Source: Candidatus Omnitrophota bacterium
GTDB taxonomy: Bacteria > Omnitrophota > Gorgyraeia > Pluralincolimonadales > Pluralincolimonadaceae
Direction of reading: 5' to 3'
Length of the DNA stretch: 64,000 bases
Assembly: GCA_017992785.1 (NCBI GenBank)
Contig: JAGONY010000002.1
Location: 1 to 64,000, forward strand
In this document: positions 1 to 8,284 of the stretch, in pieces
How positions within the stretch are numbered: position 1 is the first letter of the stretch
How the letters are laid out: each line of letters begins with the position of its first letter
Made by a program: the position numbers and the translations under genes
The notes under the pieces: model-generated
What the model was told of the DNA's origin: nothing
What the model saw: only the letters and a program-made list of their open reading frames with translations
The model's database searches: none

Positions 1-2
1 CG

Positions 3-2744
3 TTCGACAGGAAGAGCATGCTGATCGGCGGCAGGAGGGTCATGCTCTACGGCGGGGAGTTCCATTATTTCCGCGTCCCGCACGAACTCTGGGAAGACCG
101 GCTGCAGAAGATGAAATCGGCGGGGCTGAACCTCGTCGTGACGTATATACCGTGGAATTTCCATGAGGCGAGGGAGGGCGAGTTCCGCTGGGACGGCGAC
201 AGGGACCTCGATAAGTTCATTACGCTGACCCAGAAGTACGGGTTCTACCTCGTCATAAAACCAGGCCCATACATCTGCGCCGAATGGGATTTCGGCGGGT
301 TCCCGGACTGGCTGCTCGGAAAGAAGATAAACCTGCGAGAGAAGGACCCCGAGTACCTGAAACTGATAGGCAGGTATTATAAGGAGATCGCGGGCATACT
401 GAGGCCGCACCTCATAACGAAGGGCGGCAACATAGTGCTCTTCCAGATAGAGAACGAGTACGACCACCTCATAGCGTTCACGGGCATAAAGAGGTATAAG
501 GAGGGCGCGCTCGCGTACCACCTGAAACTGCTCGAGATGGCGAAGAAGGAAGGCATAGACGTGCCGACGTTCACCGTCGAGGGGAGCTTCCTCAGGAAGA
601 GCGAGATAATCGACGCGCGGACCTATTACCCGAACATCCCGTGGATATGGCTCTGGGAGTTCGATGATTTCGACAGGGTCATAAACGAGTCTGTCGCGCA
701 GCAGCCCGACAAGCCGCTGATGATAATGGAGCTCGAGACCGGCTGGTTCGCGCAGTTCGGCAAACCGTTATACCAGATAGAGCCCGAAGTCACGCGCGCT
801 ATCCTGCGCACGGTCATCGTCGAGGGCGCTTCGGTGATGAACCACTTCCTGTTCGTCGGGGGCACGACGTTCCCGTACTGGAACTGCAAGGGCGATTACG
901 GCGGGATAGGCACATGCACGACCTACGACTTCGGACATTCTCCGGTAAGGGAGTGGGGCGAGGTCTCGCCTACCAAATACCATATGGCGCGCAATTGCGC
1001 GCAATTCCTCGATTCGTTCGAGGATGAGCTGTTCGAGTCGGAGAAGAAAGAAGGCGCCGCGAGGTTCGCGAAAGGCGGCGAGGCCGTGGCGCTCGTCGAC
1101 GGACGGAAGGCCAGGCCCGACTATTCGGGGACCTTCGAGAACATCAAGGCCGTCGAGAGGTACGGCAGGAAAGGCGGCTTCCTGATGGTCCGCAACCTGA
1201 CGGAGGACACGCATAAGACGCGCGTCGCATATTACTCGCCCGCAGAGAGAAAGGAGATGGTCCTTCCGTCCGCGCAGGACCTGAAACTCTCCCCGAGGTC
1301 CTCGTTCCTTTTCCCGGTGGATATCACGGTCGGCGATGACCTGATGATCCGCTATTCGACGTGCGAACTCCTGATGAAGAAGAAGATAGGCGTCCGTGAG
1401 TTTGTCTTCCTTTCCGGCAGGCCCGAGGTCGACGGCGAAACGCTCGTAAAGTGCGGGAAAGCGAAGCCGGAGATAATAGAAGGCAAGTTCACGATAAGCA
1501 AGGCCAGGGGCGGTTTCCTGATCGAGAACGAGAACGAAGGGGCGCGTATCGTCAGGATAGGCGGGGTATTCCTCGTCTTCCTTGACGACAAAACCGCCGC
1601 GAAGGCCTGGGACAAGGACGGCGCGGTCGCCATAAGCGATTTCTATTATATCGAGGACTTCCTCGCGGACGGCAGGTCGATCGATATAAACGCGCAGGTC
1701 AAGAACGGCTGCAACCAGCGCACGAGGATATTCTGCGGTTTCGCGCCGAAGTCGGTCGCGATAAACGGCGGGCAGGCCGAGTTCAAATACGACAAGGCGA
1801 CGGGATCCGTGTCGTTCGACTACGATTGCGCGGTCGAGGAGCTCCCGAAGATAACATGGCTCGACTCGCCGCGGTTCATCTCCGACGTCGGGGAGAAGGA
1901 GGAGGGTTATGACGATTCCTCCTGGAAGGCGGTAAAGTTACCGGGTTCGCTCGAACAGGCAGGGTTGCTTGAGCACGGTTTCGTATGGTACAGGCAGAAG
2001 TTCAACCTGAAGGCCAGGCCTTCCGAATGCACAATAAAGATCGAGGCGAACGACATGGACAGGTTCTACGTCTATGTGAACGGCAGGTTCGCCTGGCGCG
2101 GGATCGAGTGCCGCGAGATCGACATTTCCGCGTTCGTCAAAAAAGGCCGCAACCAGCTCGCGGTAAGGTACGAGAACGCATACCACACGAAAGCCCATCC
2201 GCACGAGGGAGCGATAAAGAAATACAGCGGGATCCTGAAACCCGTGAAGATATCCGGGAGGGTCTCGGGTAAAGGTTTCGGCATGGCGCTGACAAGCATG
2301 CTCGTGCGCGAGAAGGCCGGCGGCCTCATCAAGGGGTACCACGAGCCGGACTGCAACGAGGCGCAGTGGAGGAAGGCCCATGCCGCCAGGAAGTATGTCT
2401 TCCCGGAAGAGATGGGAGAGCTCGTATGGTACAGGAGGAAGTTCAGGTTCCTGCCGAGAAAGGGCGGAGTCTGCGCGCTTAAACTGACGATAGATCACGC
2501 GTTCGAGCGGTGCATGATCTACCTTAACGGCAAAGCGCTCGGAAAGTACGAATCGGTCGGCCCGCAGAACGATTTCTACATACCCGAGTCGTTCCTGCGC
2601 GACGACAATACCGTCGCTATCATGGTCGAAGGGCCCGGCTTCCACCCGGTAAAAGAGTTCGGGTTCGTCCCGCCGGTGCTGAAGGACCCGAAGATCGGGT
2701 TCTATTACACGGCCAAGAAGATAATCGCAAGGGTCTCCTCCTGA
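3..2744 (+). CDS. GH35 beta-galactosidase-like glycoside hydrolase (5' truncated by window)
   Basis: The N-terminal part is a GH35 (beta-galactosidase) TIM barrel. The reading frame is open back to the window edge and the codons before the first ATG (position 18) encode FDRKS, matching the usual GH35 lead-in, so the true start is probably upstream. Counting from the ATG at 18, the acid/base Glu is in QIENEY (about residue 147) and the nucleophile is the first Glu of MELETGWF (about 238). The GGEFHYFRVP and KPGPYICAEW family motifs are clear. The C-terminal 400 residues look like tandem jelly-roll galactose-binding modules, each with a WYRxKF motif. A terminator follows directly. Exact substrate is not determinable; GH35 also contains exo-glucosaminidases. 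Confidence 0.88.
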   Translation, partial: FDRKSMLIGGRRVMLYGGEFHYFRVPHELWEDRLQKMKSAGLNLVVTYIPWNFHEAREGEFRWDGDRDLDKFITLTQKYGFYLVIKPGPYICAEWDFGGFPDWLLGKKINLREKDPEYLKLIGRYYKEIAGILRPHLITKGGNIVLFQIENEYDHLIAFTGIKRYKEGALAYHLKLLEMAKKEGIDVPTFTVEGSFLRKSEIIDARTYYPNIPWIWLWEFDDFDRVINESVAQQPDKPLMIMELETGWFAQFGKPLYQIEPEVTRAILRTVIVEGASVMNHFLFVGGTTFPYWNCKGDYGGIGTCTTYDFGHSPVREWGEVSPTKYHMARNCAQFLDSFEDELFESEKKEGAARFAKGGEAVALVDGRKARPDYSGTFENIKAVERYGRKGGFLMVRNLTEDTHKTRVAYYSPAERKEMVLPSAQDLKLSPRSSFLFPVDITVGDDLMIRYSTCELLMKKKIGVREFVFLSGRPEVDGETLVKCGKAKPEIIEGKFTISKARGGFLIENENEGARIVRIGGVFLVFLDDKTAAKAWDKDGAVAISDFYYIEDFLADGRSIDINAQVKNGCNQRTRIFCGFAPKSVAINGGQAEFKYDKATGSVSFDYDCAVEELPKITWLDSPRFISDVGEKEEGYDDSSWKAVKLPGSLEQAGLLEHGFVWYRQKFNLKARPSECTIKIEANDMDRFYVYVNGRFAWRGIECREIDISAFVKKGRNQLAVRYENAYHTKAHPHEGAIKKYSGILKPVKISGRVSGKGFGMALTSMLVREKAGGLIKGYHEPDCNEAQWRKAHAARKYVFPEEMGELVWYRRKFRFLPRKGGVCALKLTIDHAFERCMIYLNGKALGKYESVGPQNDFYIPESFLRDDNTVAIMVEGPGFHPVKEFGFVPPVLKDPKIGFYYTAKKIIARVSS

Positions 2745-2763
2745 AACGGACCAGGACAGGACG

Positions 2764-2804
2764 AAGGCGTCTTCTGTATTCGATGCGGAAGACGCCTTTT
2801 TATT
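2764..2804 (+). terminator. Rho-independent terminator after GH35 gene
   Basis: An 11-bp perfect stem (AAGGCGTCTTC at 2764-2774 with GAAGACGCCTT at 2788-2798) is followed by a T-rich run. It lies 20 bases past the GH35 stop codon and closes that transcription unit. Confidence 0.9.
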
Positions 2805-2849
2805 GGTTGGCCGGCCTGCCGTCCCTTTAGAGTTCTCTGTTTTTTGTTC

Positions 2850-2877
2850 TTGAAATGCCGGGCCCAAGGCATATAAT
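2850..2877 (+). promoter_or_regulatory. sigma-70-type promoter for the 2904 gene
   Basis: TTGAAA (2850-2855), a 16-base spacer and a perfect TATAAT (2872-2877). The predicted start near 2884 gives a leader of about 20 bases that carries a CGGAGG ribosome-binding site before the ATG at 2904. Confidence 0.75.
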
Positions 2878-2903
2878 GATATACATCTCGGAGGCGAGTC
2901 AAA

Positions 2904-3308
2904 ATGAAAATAACCTGTCTTGTAATAGCGTTATCCGTCCTTTCTCTGGGCGCTCCCGCGGCCTGTGCCAGGGATTACGATGCCGAAGAGTACGAATTGA
3001 ATATCAACGACAGCAGGAAGATCCCGGCCCCCTCGGACAAGCAGATCACGGACGCTATAAACACGCTTCCCGCGAAAAAGGTATTTTATTTCGTCATCCT
3101 CTCCAGGTCGGAGATGGACTATATCCAGGTCTGCACGAACGCCAACGGCGGCTATGACCTCGAATACCAGGAAGGGGATACCGAACATCATTACGCGGCG
3201 GTAAAGAAAGGCTTGAAGCCGGGCGAGATAATCAAGGCGTTCATCCGGTACAGAAAAGGGGATCCCGGGTTCAAAAAAATAACCGAATGGGAAAAGATCA
3301 AATGGTAG
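2904..3308 (+). CDS. Small secreted protein of unknown function
   Basis: A 134-residue protein. The first 22 residues form a signal peptide (basic start, hydrophobic core, cleavage probably after AACA), so the mature protein is probably periplasmic or secreted. The mature part is mixed alpha/beta with many charged residues and no motif I recognise. It has its own promoter and a good ribosome-binding site (GGAGG, 8 bases before the ATG). Its stop overlaps the start of the nitroreductase gene by a few bases, so the two are probably co-translated. No function is assigned. Confidence 0.75.
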   Translation: MKITCLVIALSVLSLGAPAACARDYDAEEYELNINDSRKIPAPSDKQITDAINTLPAKKVFYFVILSRSEMDYIQVCTNANGGYDLEYQEGDTEHHYAAVKKGLKPGEIIKAFIRYRKGDPGFKKITEWEKIKW

Positions 3309-3904
3309 CCGACAACGAGACCCTGAACACGATCTACCGGCGCCACAGCGTCCGGCAGTTCCGGGACGCGCCGGTCGATGACGGGCTCATAAGGGCCGTC
3401 CTTGACGCCGCCAACAGGGCGCCCTCCGCGCATAACCAGCAGTCGTGGAAATTCATCGTAATAAAAGGCGACAGGAAGAGGGAGCTCGCCGAACTCGTGA
3501 CGGAGCAGTCGGCAAACTTCCCAAAACCTTCCTCGTCGATACTGCGCATGGCCGCGCGCAGCATAATCAGCGCGCCGGTCGTGATCGCGGTCGTAAATAC
3601 GGGCACGCTGATAACGCACGGCACGGAACTCTTCAGCATAGAGAAAGAGAAGGCGGCGGATTTTTTTCGCACGATGGAGATACAGAGTTCGGCTGCGGCC
3701 GCCGAAAACCTGCTGATAGCGGCGACATCACTCGGGCTCGGGAGCGTCTGGCTCGGGGTATTGTTCCTGATAAAGGACAAGGTCCTTGAATTCTTCGGCG
3801 AAGACCGGGGGGAGTTCATGGCGGTCATCCCGGTAGGGTATCCGCTCGAGGCCCGCGAAGGCCCGAAGAAGAAGTCGCTTGAATACGTGGTCAGGTACCT
3901 TTAA
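3302..3904 (+). CDS. Nitroreductase family protein (FMN-dependent oxidoreductase)
   Basis: About 200 residues with the nitroreductase fold signatures: RRHSVRQF near the N-terminus (FMN phosphate contact), RAPSAHNQQSWKF, and ENLLIAATSLGLGSVWLG, which lines the flavin site. Such enzymes reduce nitro groups, quinones or other substrates with NAD(P)H. I chose the ATG at 3302, which is preceded by GGGAAAAG; an in-frame ATG at 3287 has no ribosome-binding site. It overlaps the preceding secreted-protein gene by 7 bases. The real substrate cannot be told from sequence. Confidence 0.88.
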   Translation: MVADNETLNTIYRRHSVRQFRDAPVDDGLIRAVLDAANRAPSAHNQQSWKFIVIKGDRKRELAELVTEQSANFPKPSSSILRMAARSIISAPVVIAVVNTGTLITHGTELFSIEKEKAADFFRTMEIQSSAAAAENLLIAATSLGLGSVWLGVLFLIKDKVLEFFGEDRGEFMAVIPVGYPLEAREGPKKKSLEYVVRYL

Positions 3905-3916
3905 GCGGAGGCGTCC

Positions 3917-4168
3917 ATGAATAAGGCGATCGTTCCGGCAATCATGCTGACCGTAATGATGCTGTCGGGTTGCGATAAAGCGGGATCATGGGTCGATGAA
4001 CAGCAGTCTGCCGTGGATAAGGGAGTGCAGGGCCGCATGGAGACGGTCAATATCGAAGCGCTCGGCGCGGTAGGGCAGAACAGCACCGCCGTCCGCAGGA
4101 GCGTGGACAAGGCGCTCGACGCGAACGACCGTCTCAACGCTGAGCTCGAGAAAGCACTGGAAAAATGA
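3917..4168 (+). CDS. Small lipoprotein, unknown function
   Basis: An 83-residue protein with a lipoprotein signal peptide ending in the lipobox LSGC (Cys at residue 19). The mature part is short, helical and charged, ending in a likely amphipathic helix, and resembles many small envelope lipoproteins without being assignable to one. Its stop overlaps the next gene's start (ATGA at 4165-4168), so the two lipoproteins are probably co-translated. Confidence 0.72.
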   Translation: MNKAIVPAIMLTVMMLSGCDKAGSWVDEQQSAVDKGVQGRMETVNIEALGAVGQNSTAVRRSVDKALDANDRLNAELEKALEK

Positions 4169-5022
4169 ACATAAGGATATTTGCGGTAATGCTGGCGCTG
4201 TCTTTTCCCTGCGCCGGATGCGCTATCCTGCCGAAGAAGGCCCCGGTTACCGGAAGGCAATACGATATCGACGCAATAAATGACGCCTCCGGCATGTATT
4301 CTGCGGCGAAGCCGCAGGCGAAGCCTCAAGCGCAGCCGCAACCGGAACTCCCCGAGAAAGAACTGGCGCTTCGTTATTCTTTCGGCGGTGTCAGCCGCGA
4401 CGGCAAGATACCCGACGAAAGCGGGAACGGCCATAGCGGCACTGTCTTCGGGGCGACGCCGGCGAACGATCCCGAGATGGGGAAAGTATATTACTTTAAC
4501 GGCGTCGACAATTATATACTTGCCGGCGATCTCGGGTATTTTCCATCCGGGACAATATCGTTCTGGATGAAAGCCGAAGAGGTCAGGAACTACCGCAACC
4601 CGTTCAGCACGAACTATGCGGCCTGGGACGATTGCATAAGGTTCGAGGAGTATTCGGACGAGAAGTTCGTCGTGGGAGCGCTGGGCCTCGGCACCGGGTT
4701 CTTCACTTATTCGCTGAAACCGATGAGATGGTACCATGTGGCCTACGCCTGGGATGACAAGGCCGGCTACGGGTATCTTGACGGGAAGCAGATATTTATT
4801 GCAAACCATCCGGACCCGGATACATCGGTCCATCCCAATATAGGCAACAATGCCGGATACTGGAAAGAACGGTCGCTTAACCTCAGGAACGTCGCGATAG
4901 GGAACGGTTATTCGGCCTCCCCTGACCGGTACTGGAAAGGATGGATAGGCGACGTGCGGATATACAATCGCGCGCTCACGGCAAAGGAGATCGAGTCGGT
5001 ATCGACGAGGAAAGAAAAATGA
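4165..5022 (+). CDS. LamG/concanavalin A-like domain lipoprotein
   Basis: A 285-residue protein with a lipoprotein signal (lipobox CAGC, Cys at about residue 19), then a short low-complexity linker of Pro/Gln/Ala/Lys (PQAKPQAQPQP). Residues about 65-280 form a LamG-type jelly roll. The family signatures are visible: DESGNGHSGTVFG, YFNGVDNYI, GTISFWMKAEE, WYHVAYAWD and DVRIYNRALTAKEI. Such domains bind carbohydrate or protein on the cell surface. It sits between another lipoprotein and a flavin-binding protein, with ATGA overlaps on both sides. No catalytic motif is seen. Confidence 0.85.
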   Translation: MNIRIFAVMLALSFPCAGCAILPKKAPVTGRQYDIDAINDASGMYSAAKPQAKPQAQPQPELPEKELALRYSFGGVSRDGKIPDESGNGHSGTVFGATPANDPEMGKVYYFNGVDNYILAGDLGYFPSGTISFWMKAEEVRNYRNPFSTNYAAWDDCIRFEEYSDEKFVVGALGLGTGFFTYSLKPMRWYHVAYAWDDKAGYGYLDGKQIFIANHPDPDTSVHPNIGNNAGYWKERSLNLRNVAIGNGYSASPDRYWKGWIGDVRIYNRALTAKEIESVSTRKEK

Positions 5023-5441
5023 CCAAGGAAGAGATATTCAAGCTTATCAACGCTAATTTAAGGTGCCATCTCGCTACGCTCGATGACGGCGGACAGCCGC
5101 GCGTGCGCGGGATGATGGCGTACCGCGCCGACGAGAACGGCATAGTATTCCACACCGGCAGCACGAAGGACCTCTTCAAGCAGGTCCGCGACAACCCGCT
5201 CGTCGAGGCGTGTTTCTTCGACCGCGATACGAACACGCAGGTAAGGGTAGCGGGCAAGGTGTCCATAATATACGACGACGACCTGAAGCGCGAGATAGTC
5301 GCGACGAGGCCTTTCCTGAAGCCGTGGGTAGAGGAGCTCGGGCTTGACATCATTGCGGTCTTCCGTATGACCGAATGCGTAGCGTGCGTCTGGAAGTTCG
5401 AGGAAAATTTTGCCCCGAAAACATACATTAAGCTTACCTAA
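5019..5441 (+). CDS. Pyridoxamine 5'-phosphate oxidase-like flavin-binding protein
   Basis: A 140-residue split-barrel protein of the PNPOx-like superfamily. The visible pattern is HLATLDDGGQPRVRGMM, then IVFHTGSTKDLFKQVRDNP, then VEACFFD and VRVAGKV, matching general-stress-protein-26-like flavin or cofactor binders rather than true PdxH. The ATG at 5019 overlaps the preceding stop as ATGA and is preceded by GAGGAAAG. A longer in-frame start at 4941 would overlap the LamG gene deeply and adds no conserved sequence. Substrate unknown. Confidence 0.84.
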   Translation: MTKEEIFKLINANLRCHLATLDDGGQPRVRGMMAYRADENGIVFHTGSTKDLFKQVRDNPLVEACFFDRDTNTQVRVAGKVSIIYDDDLKREIVATRPFLKPWVEELGLDIIAVFRMTECVACVWKFEENFAPKTYIKLT

Positions 5442-6375
5442 ACTGGTCCTTGCCCCGATGGCGGGGATAAGCGACCTGCCGTACCGCATGCTCAACCGCA
5501 AGTTCGGCGCAGAGTTCGCGTTCACCGAGATGGTCAACGCGCGCTCGCTCAGCTACAATAACGTGAAAGCGCTGGAGCTCCTCGGCTCGGCGAAGGGCGA
5601 CAGGCCGCTCGGCGTCCAGCTCGTCGGCAACGAGCCCGAATATATCAACCGCGCCATAGAAAAACTGCATAAATTCAGGTTCGACTTGCTCGACTTCAAC
5701 GCCGCGTGCCCCGAGCGGAAGGTCGTCGCGAAAGGGGAGGGCGCGGCCCTGCTAAAAGACCTTAAGAAACTGAAACGCATCCTGAAGATATTCGTGAGGG
5801 AATCGAAGTGGCCCGTCACGGTGAAGCTGCGCGGCGGATGGGACAAGAACACGGTCAACGCGCGCGACGCCGCGCGCTGCGCTGAAGACGCCGGCGTTGC
5901 GGCGATATTCATCCACGGCAGGACCCGCAACCAGCTTTACAGCGGCACCGTCGATTACGGGATAATAAAGGAAGTGAAAGGCGCCGTAAAGGTCCCCGTC
6001 ATCGGGAGCGGCGATGTCCTGTCGGGCCCGCAGGCGAAGAAGATGTTCGATGAGACCGGCTGCGACGGCATACTGATCGCGCGCGGCGCGCTCGGCAATC
6101 CGTGGATATTCGCGGAGATAGAGCAATACCTGGCCCGCGGGACCTGCCCGCCGAGGCCGTCGAAGAAGGAAGTGACAAAGACGATGGCCGCCCACCTGAA
6201 CGCATCGATAAGATGCTTCGGCGCGAAGAGGGCCGTTCCTTCGTTCAGGAAATTTTTTGCATGGTATACGAGGGGCCTCGATAACGTCCGGCAGCTGCGC
6301 GTGAAGGCATGCTTCGCTTCGACCAAAAAAGAGATGCTCGCGGTCATAAAAGAGATTGAATTAAATTATAGTTGA
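5410..6375 (+). CDS. dus: tRNA-dihydrouridine synthase
   Basis: A 321-residue FMN-dependent enzyme that reduces uridine to dihydrouridine in tRNA D-loops. Signatures seen: LAPMAGISDLPYR at the N-terminus, FNAACPERKV with the catalytic Cys near residue 100, the HGRTRNQLYSG loop, and the FMN phosphate-binding segments IGSGDVLSG and GILIARGALGNPW. The start is TTG at 5410, supported by GAGGA 6-10 bases upstream. No ATG lies between it and the essential LAPMAG motif. It overlaps the previous gene by 32 bases. The Dus subfamily (A/B/C) is not certain. Confidence 0.94.
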   Translation: MPRKHTLSLPKLVLAPMAGISDLPYRMLNRKFGAEFAFTEMVNARSLSYNNVKALELLGSAKGDRPLGVQLVGNEPEYINRAIEKLHKFRFDLLDFNAACPERKVVAKGEGAALLKDLKKLKRILKIFVRESKWPVTVKLRGGWDKNTVNARDAARCAEDAGVAAIFIHGRTRNQLYSGTVDYGIIKEVKGAVKVPVIGSGDVLSGPQAKKMFDETGCDGILIARGALGNPWIFAEIEQYLARGTCPPRPSKKEVTKTMAAHLNASIRCFGAKRAVPSFRKFFAWYTRGLDNVRQLRVKACFASTKKEMLAVIKEIELNYS

Positions 6376-6383
6376 CATTATGC

Positions 6384-6446
6384 TATATTTATGTTAACTA
6401 TATACCATATAATTAACATATGTTAATCATATTATATTACATTAAC
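6384..6446 (+). promoter_or_regulatory. Promoter/operator of the HTH-Fic module with 16-bp palindrome
   Basis: The AT-rich gap holds TATAAT (6408-6413) immediately followed by, and sharing two bases with, the perfect 16-bp palindrome ATTAACATATGTTAAT (6412-6427). Further half-sites occur at 6391-6398 (ATGTTAAC, itself containing palindromic GTTAAC) and 6441-6446 (ATTAAC). This arrangement is typical of an autoregulated toxin-antitoxin promoter where the antitoxin HTH covers the -10 region. No convincing -35 is correctly spaced; a TTGACA at 6372 is too far from the -10. Confidence 0.6.
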
Positions 6447-6456
6447 GAGGTAACTT

Positions 6457-6714
6457 ATGGTGAATAAAGGGTTTTTAACCACATCTGAAGCTGCAAAATT
6501 ATTAGGTATTTCAAGAATATCTGTGTTCATGAGAATTAAGAAGGGATATATTAAAGCAATAAAAATAGGTAGAAATTACGCTATTCCCAGAGAATCAATT
6601 TTGTCCGTTATAGAAAAAAAACTTAGCGAAGAGACTAAGAAACAAATAGAGGATGCCGTAAGAAAAACTGTTAGAGAATACGGAAGAACCTTGAAGCTTC
6701 TTGGTGGGGAATAG
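6457..6714 (+). CDS. Excisionase-type HTH protein, probable antitoxin
   Basis: An 85-residue protein with a MerR/excisionase-like winged HTH: LTTSEAAKLLGISRISVFMRIKKGYIKAIKIGRNYAIP (residues 7-44, given here as family pattern TTSEAAKLLGIS then RIKKG then IGRNYAIP). The C-terminal half is a charged helix that could contact the partner toxin. It is followed 4 bases later by a Fic/Doc gene and preceded by a palindromic operator. Ribosome-binding site GAGG lies 6 bases before the ATG. The codons are much more AT-rich than those of flanking genes, which suggests horizontal acquisition. The antitoxin role is inferred from context. Confidence 0.82.
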   Translation: MVNKGFLTTSEAAKLLGISRISVFMRIKKGYIKAIKIGRNYAIPRESILSVIEKKLSEETKKQIEDAVRKTVREYGRTLKLLGGE

Positions 6715-6718
6715 GGAT

Positions 6719-7141
6719 ATGATGGCGGGTATTACAATATCTGAAGTTGAATATGTCGCATTCAGGCTGGCAAAGGAAACAATGGATTTTAATGAGCCTA
6801 TTCCCGCTTTTTCCTCTAGATATCCCAATATTTTGGAAAGTTGTCTTTCAGTACCTTTTCAGAGATTTTCAGGGTCATACTTATATAAAGGTCTTATACG
6901 AAAGGCAGCGATGCTATTCTATCTGATGATAAAAAATCATCCCTTTCAAAACGGCAACAAGAGAATAGCAATGACCACTTTATTTGTTTTTTTATATATG
7001 AATAAGAAATGGATAGAAATTAATGACCAAGAGCTGTATAATTTTGCGGTATGGGTTGCCTCAAGCCCTGCGCGTCTGAAGGAAGAGACAATTGCTGCAA
7101 TCGAAAAGACGCTCGATGATTACATGGTCAACCTAAATTGA
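6719..7141 (+). CDS. Fic/Doc family protein, probable toxin
   Basis: A 140-residue small Fic-fold protein. The core motif is HPFQNGNKR (residues 74-82), closest to the death-on-curing (Doc) branch, where the enzyme phosphorylates elongation factor Tu rather than adding AMP. The usual Asp/Glu after HxFx is Asn here (N78), so metal binding may be altered. The ATG at 6719 follows GGGGA by 8 bases. An in-frame TTG at 6701 would overlap the antitoxin gene. AT-rich composition matches the upstream HTH gene and differs from the chromosome around it. The toxin role is inferred. Confidence 0.85.
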   Translation: MMAGITISEVEYVAFRLAKETMDFNEPIPAFSSRYPNILESCLSVPFQRFSGSYLYKGLIRKAAMLFYLMIKNHPFQNGNKRIAMTTLFVFLYMNKKWIEINDQELYNFAVWVASSPARLKEETIAAIEKTLDDYMVNLN

Positions 7142-7143
7142 TG

Positions 7144-7172
7144 TTGGATTAATTATTATTGCCTGATATAAT
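7144..7172 (+). promoter_or_regulatory. Promoter of pfk giving an apparent leaderless mRNA
   Basis: TTGGAT (7144-7149), a 17-base spacer and a perfect TATAAT (7167-7172) with an extended -10 TG at 7164-7165. Only six bases separate the -10 from the pfk ATG at 7179, so transcription should begin at or next to the A of the start codon. Confidence 0.75.
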
Positions 7173-7178
7173 AAAAAT

Positions 7179-8267
7179 ATGAAAAAAAGAAGGATAGCGA
7201 TACTTACCGGAGGCGGCGACTGCCCCGGCCTTAACGCGGTAATCCGCGCCGTCGCGAAGAAGGCGATGGGAGAAGGCGGGGAGGTCGTAGGTATTGAGGA
7301 CGGTTACGAGGGCCTTGTAAAGAACAGGATAAAGAAGCTCCAGAACTCCGACGTGTCGGGCATACTTACCGTCGGCGGGACGATACTCGGGACGTCCAAT
7401 ATAGCCAACCCCTACCGTTACGCCGTGGAAGGAAAGAATTGCAGGCTTACATTCAAGGATTACCACAAGAGGGCCGTCAATAATTTCAGGAAGCTGAAGG
7501 CCGACGCGCTTGTCGCGATAGGCGGCGACGGGACCCTCTCGACCGCGTACCGGCTCAACGAGGACGGCATCCCCGTGGTCGGCGTGCCAAAGACGATAGA
7601 TAACGATATAGTAGGCACCGACATAACATTCGGTTTCGATACCGCGGTCACGATCGCCACGGAGGGAATAGACCGCGTCCATACGACAGCCCAGTCACAC
7701 CATCGCGTCATGATAGTCGAGGTCATGGGTCGCACCGCCGGATGGATAGCGCTGCACGCCGGTGTCGCCGGCGGAGGCGATATAATACTGATCCCAGAGA
7801 TACCTTACGATATCAATGTCATAGTCAGGAAGATAAAGGAAAGGCACGTCAAGGGCAAGAGGTTCAGCATCGTGGTCGTAGCCGAAGGCGCGAAGCCGAA
7901 GGGCGAGGACGTTGTCGTGCAGAAGGTCGTCAAGGAGAGCACCGAGGCCGTGCGCCTCGGAGGCATAGGTTTCGTGCTCGGCGCCCAGATCGAGAAGAGG
8001 ACCTGCATCGAGACGCGTACGGTGGTCATGGGCCACCTGCAAAGAGGCGGTTCCCCGACGCCGTTCGACCGCGTGCTCGCTACCCAGCTCGGCTCCAAAG
8101 CGGTGGACCTTATAGATGAAGGCGCGTTCGGGAGCATGGTAGGCATAAGGCACGGTGATTTCACGAAGGTATCACTGCGCGATGTCGCTAACGGAAAGCG
8201 CCTTGTTCCGCAGGGCCATTACCTTGTGAAAGCCGCCCGCGCTTTGGGCACATGTTTCGGTGACTGA
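7179..8267 (+). CDS. pfkA: 6-phosphofructokinase (ATP- or PPi-dependent group unclear)
   Basis: A 362-residue PFK that phosphorylates fructose 6-phosphate in glycolysis. Seen: LTGGGDCPGLNAVIR at the N-terminus, GGDGT at 115-119, PKTIDND at 137-143 with the catalytic Asp, and VEVMGRTAGWIALHAG. Gly118 in GGDGT is the ATP-type residue, whereas Lys138 (PKTIDND) is the residue typical of pyrophosphate enzymes. This GGDG plus PKTIDND mixture is known from the mixed-substrate group III of actinobacteria and relatives, so the phosphoryl donor is uncertain. No ribosome-binding site precedes the ATG; the promoter position predicts a leaderless transcript. Confidence 0.93.
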   Translation: MKKRRIAILTGGGDCPGLNAVIRAVAKKAMGEGGEVVGIEDGYEGLVKNRIKKLQNSDVSGILTVGGTILGTSNIANPYRYAVEGKNCRLTFKDYHKRAVNNFRKLKADALVAIGGDGTLSTAYRLNEDGIPVVGVPKTIDNDIVGTDITFGFDTAVTIATEGIDRVHTTAQSHHRVMIVEVMGRTAGWIALHAGVAGGGDIILIPEIPYDINVIVRKIKERHVKGKRFSIVVVAEGAKPKGEDVVVQKVVKESTEAVRLGGIGFVLGAQIEKRTCIETRTVVMGHLQRGGSPTPFDRVLATQLGSKAVDLIDEGAFGSMVGIRHGDFTKVSLRDVANGKRLVPQGHYLVKAARALGTCFGD

Positions 8268-8284
8268 AATAACAGGAGGAAGAG

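Noticed and set aside
6372-6389. TTGACA/TATATT as promoter for the HTH-Fic module
   Set aside because: The spacing between the two hexamers is only 6 bases; the TATAAT at 6408 is a better -10.
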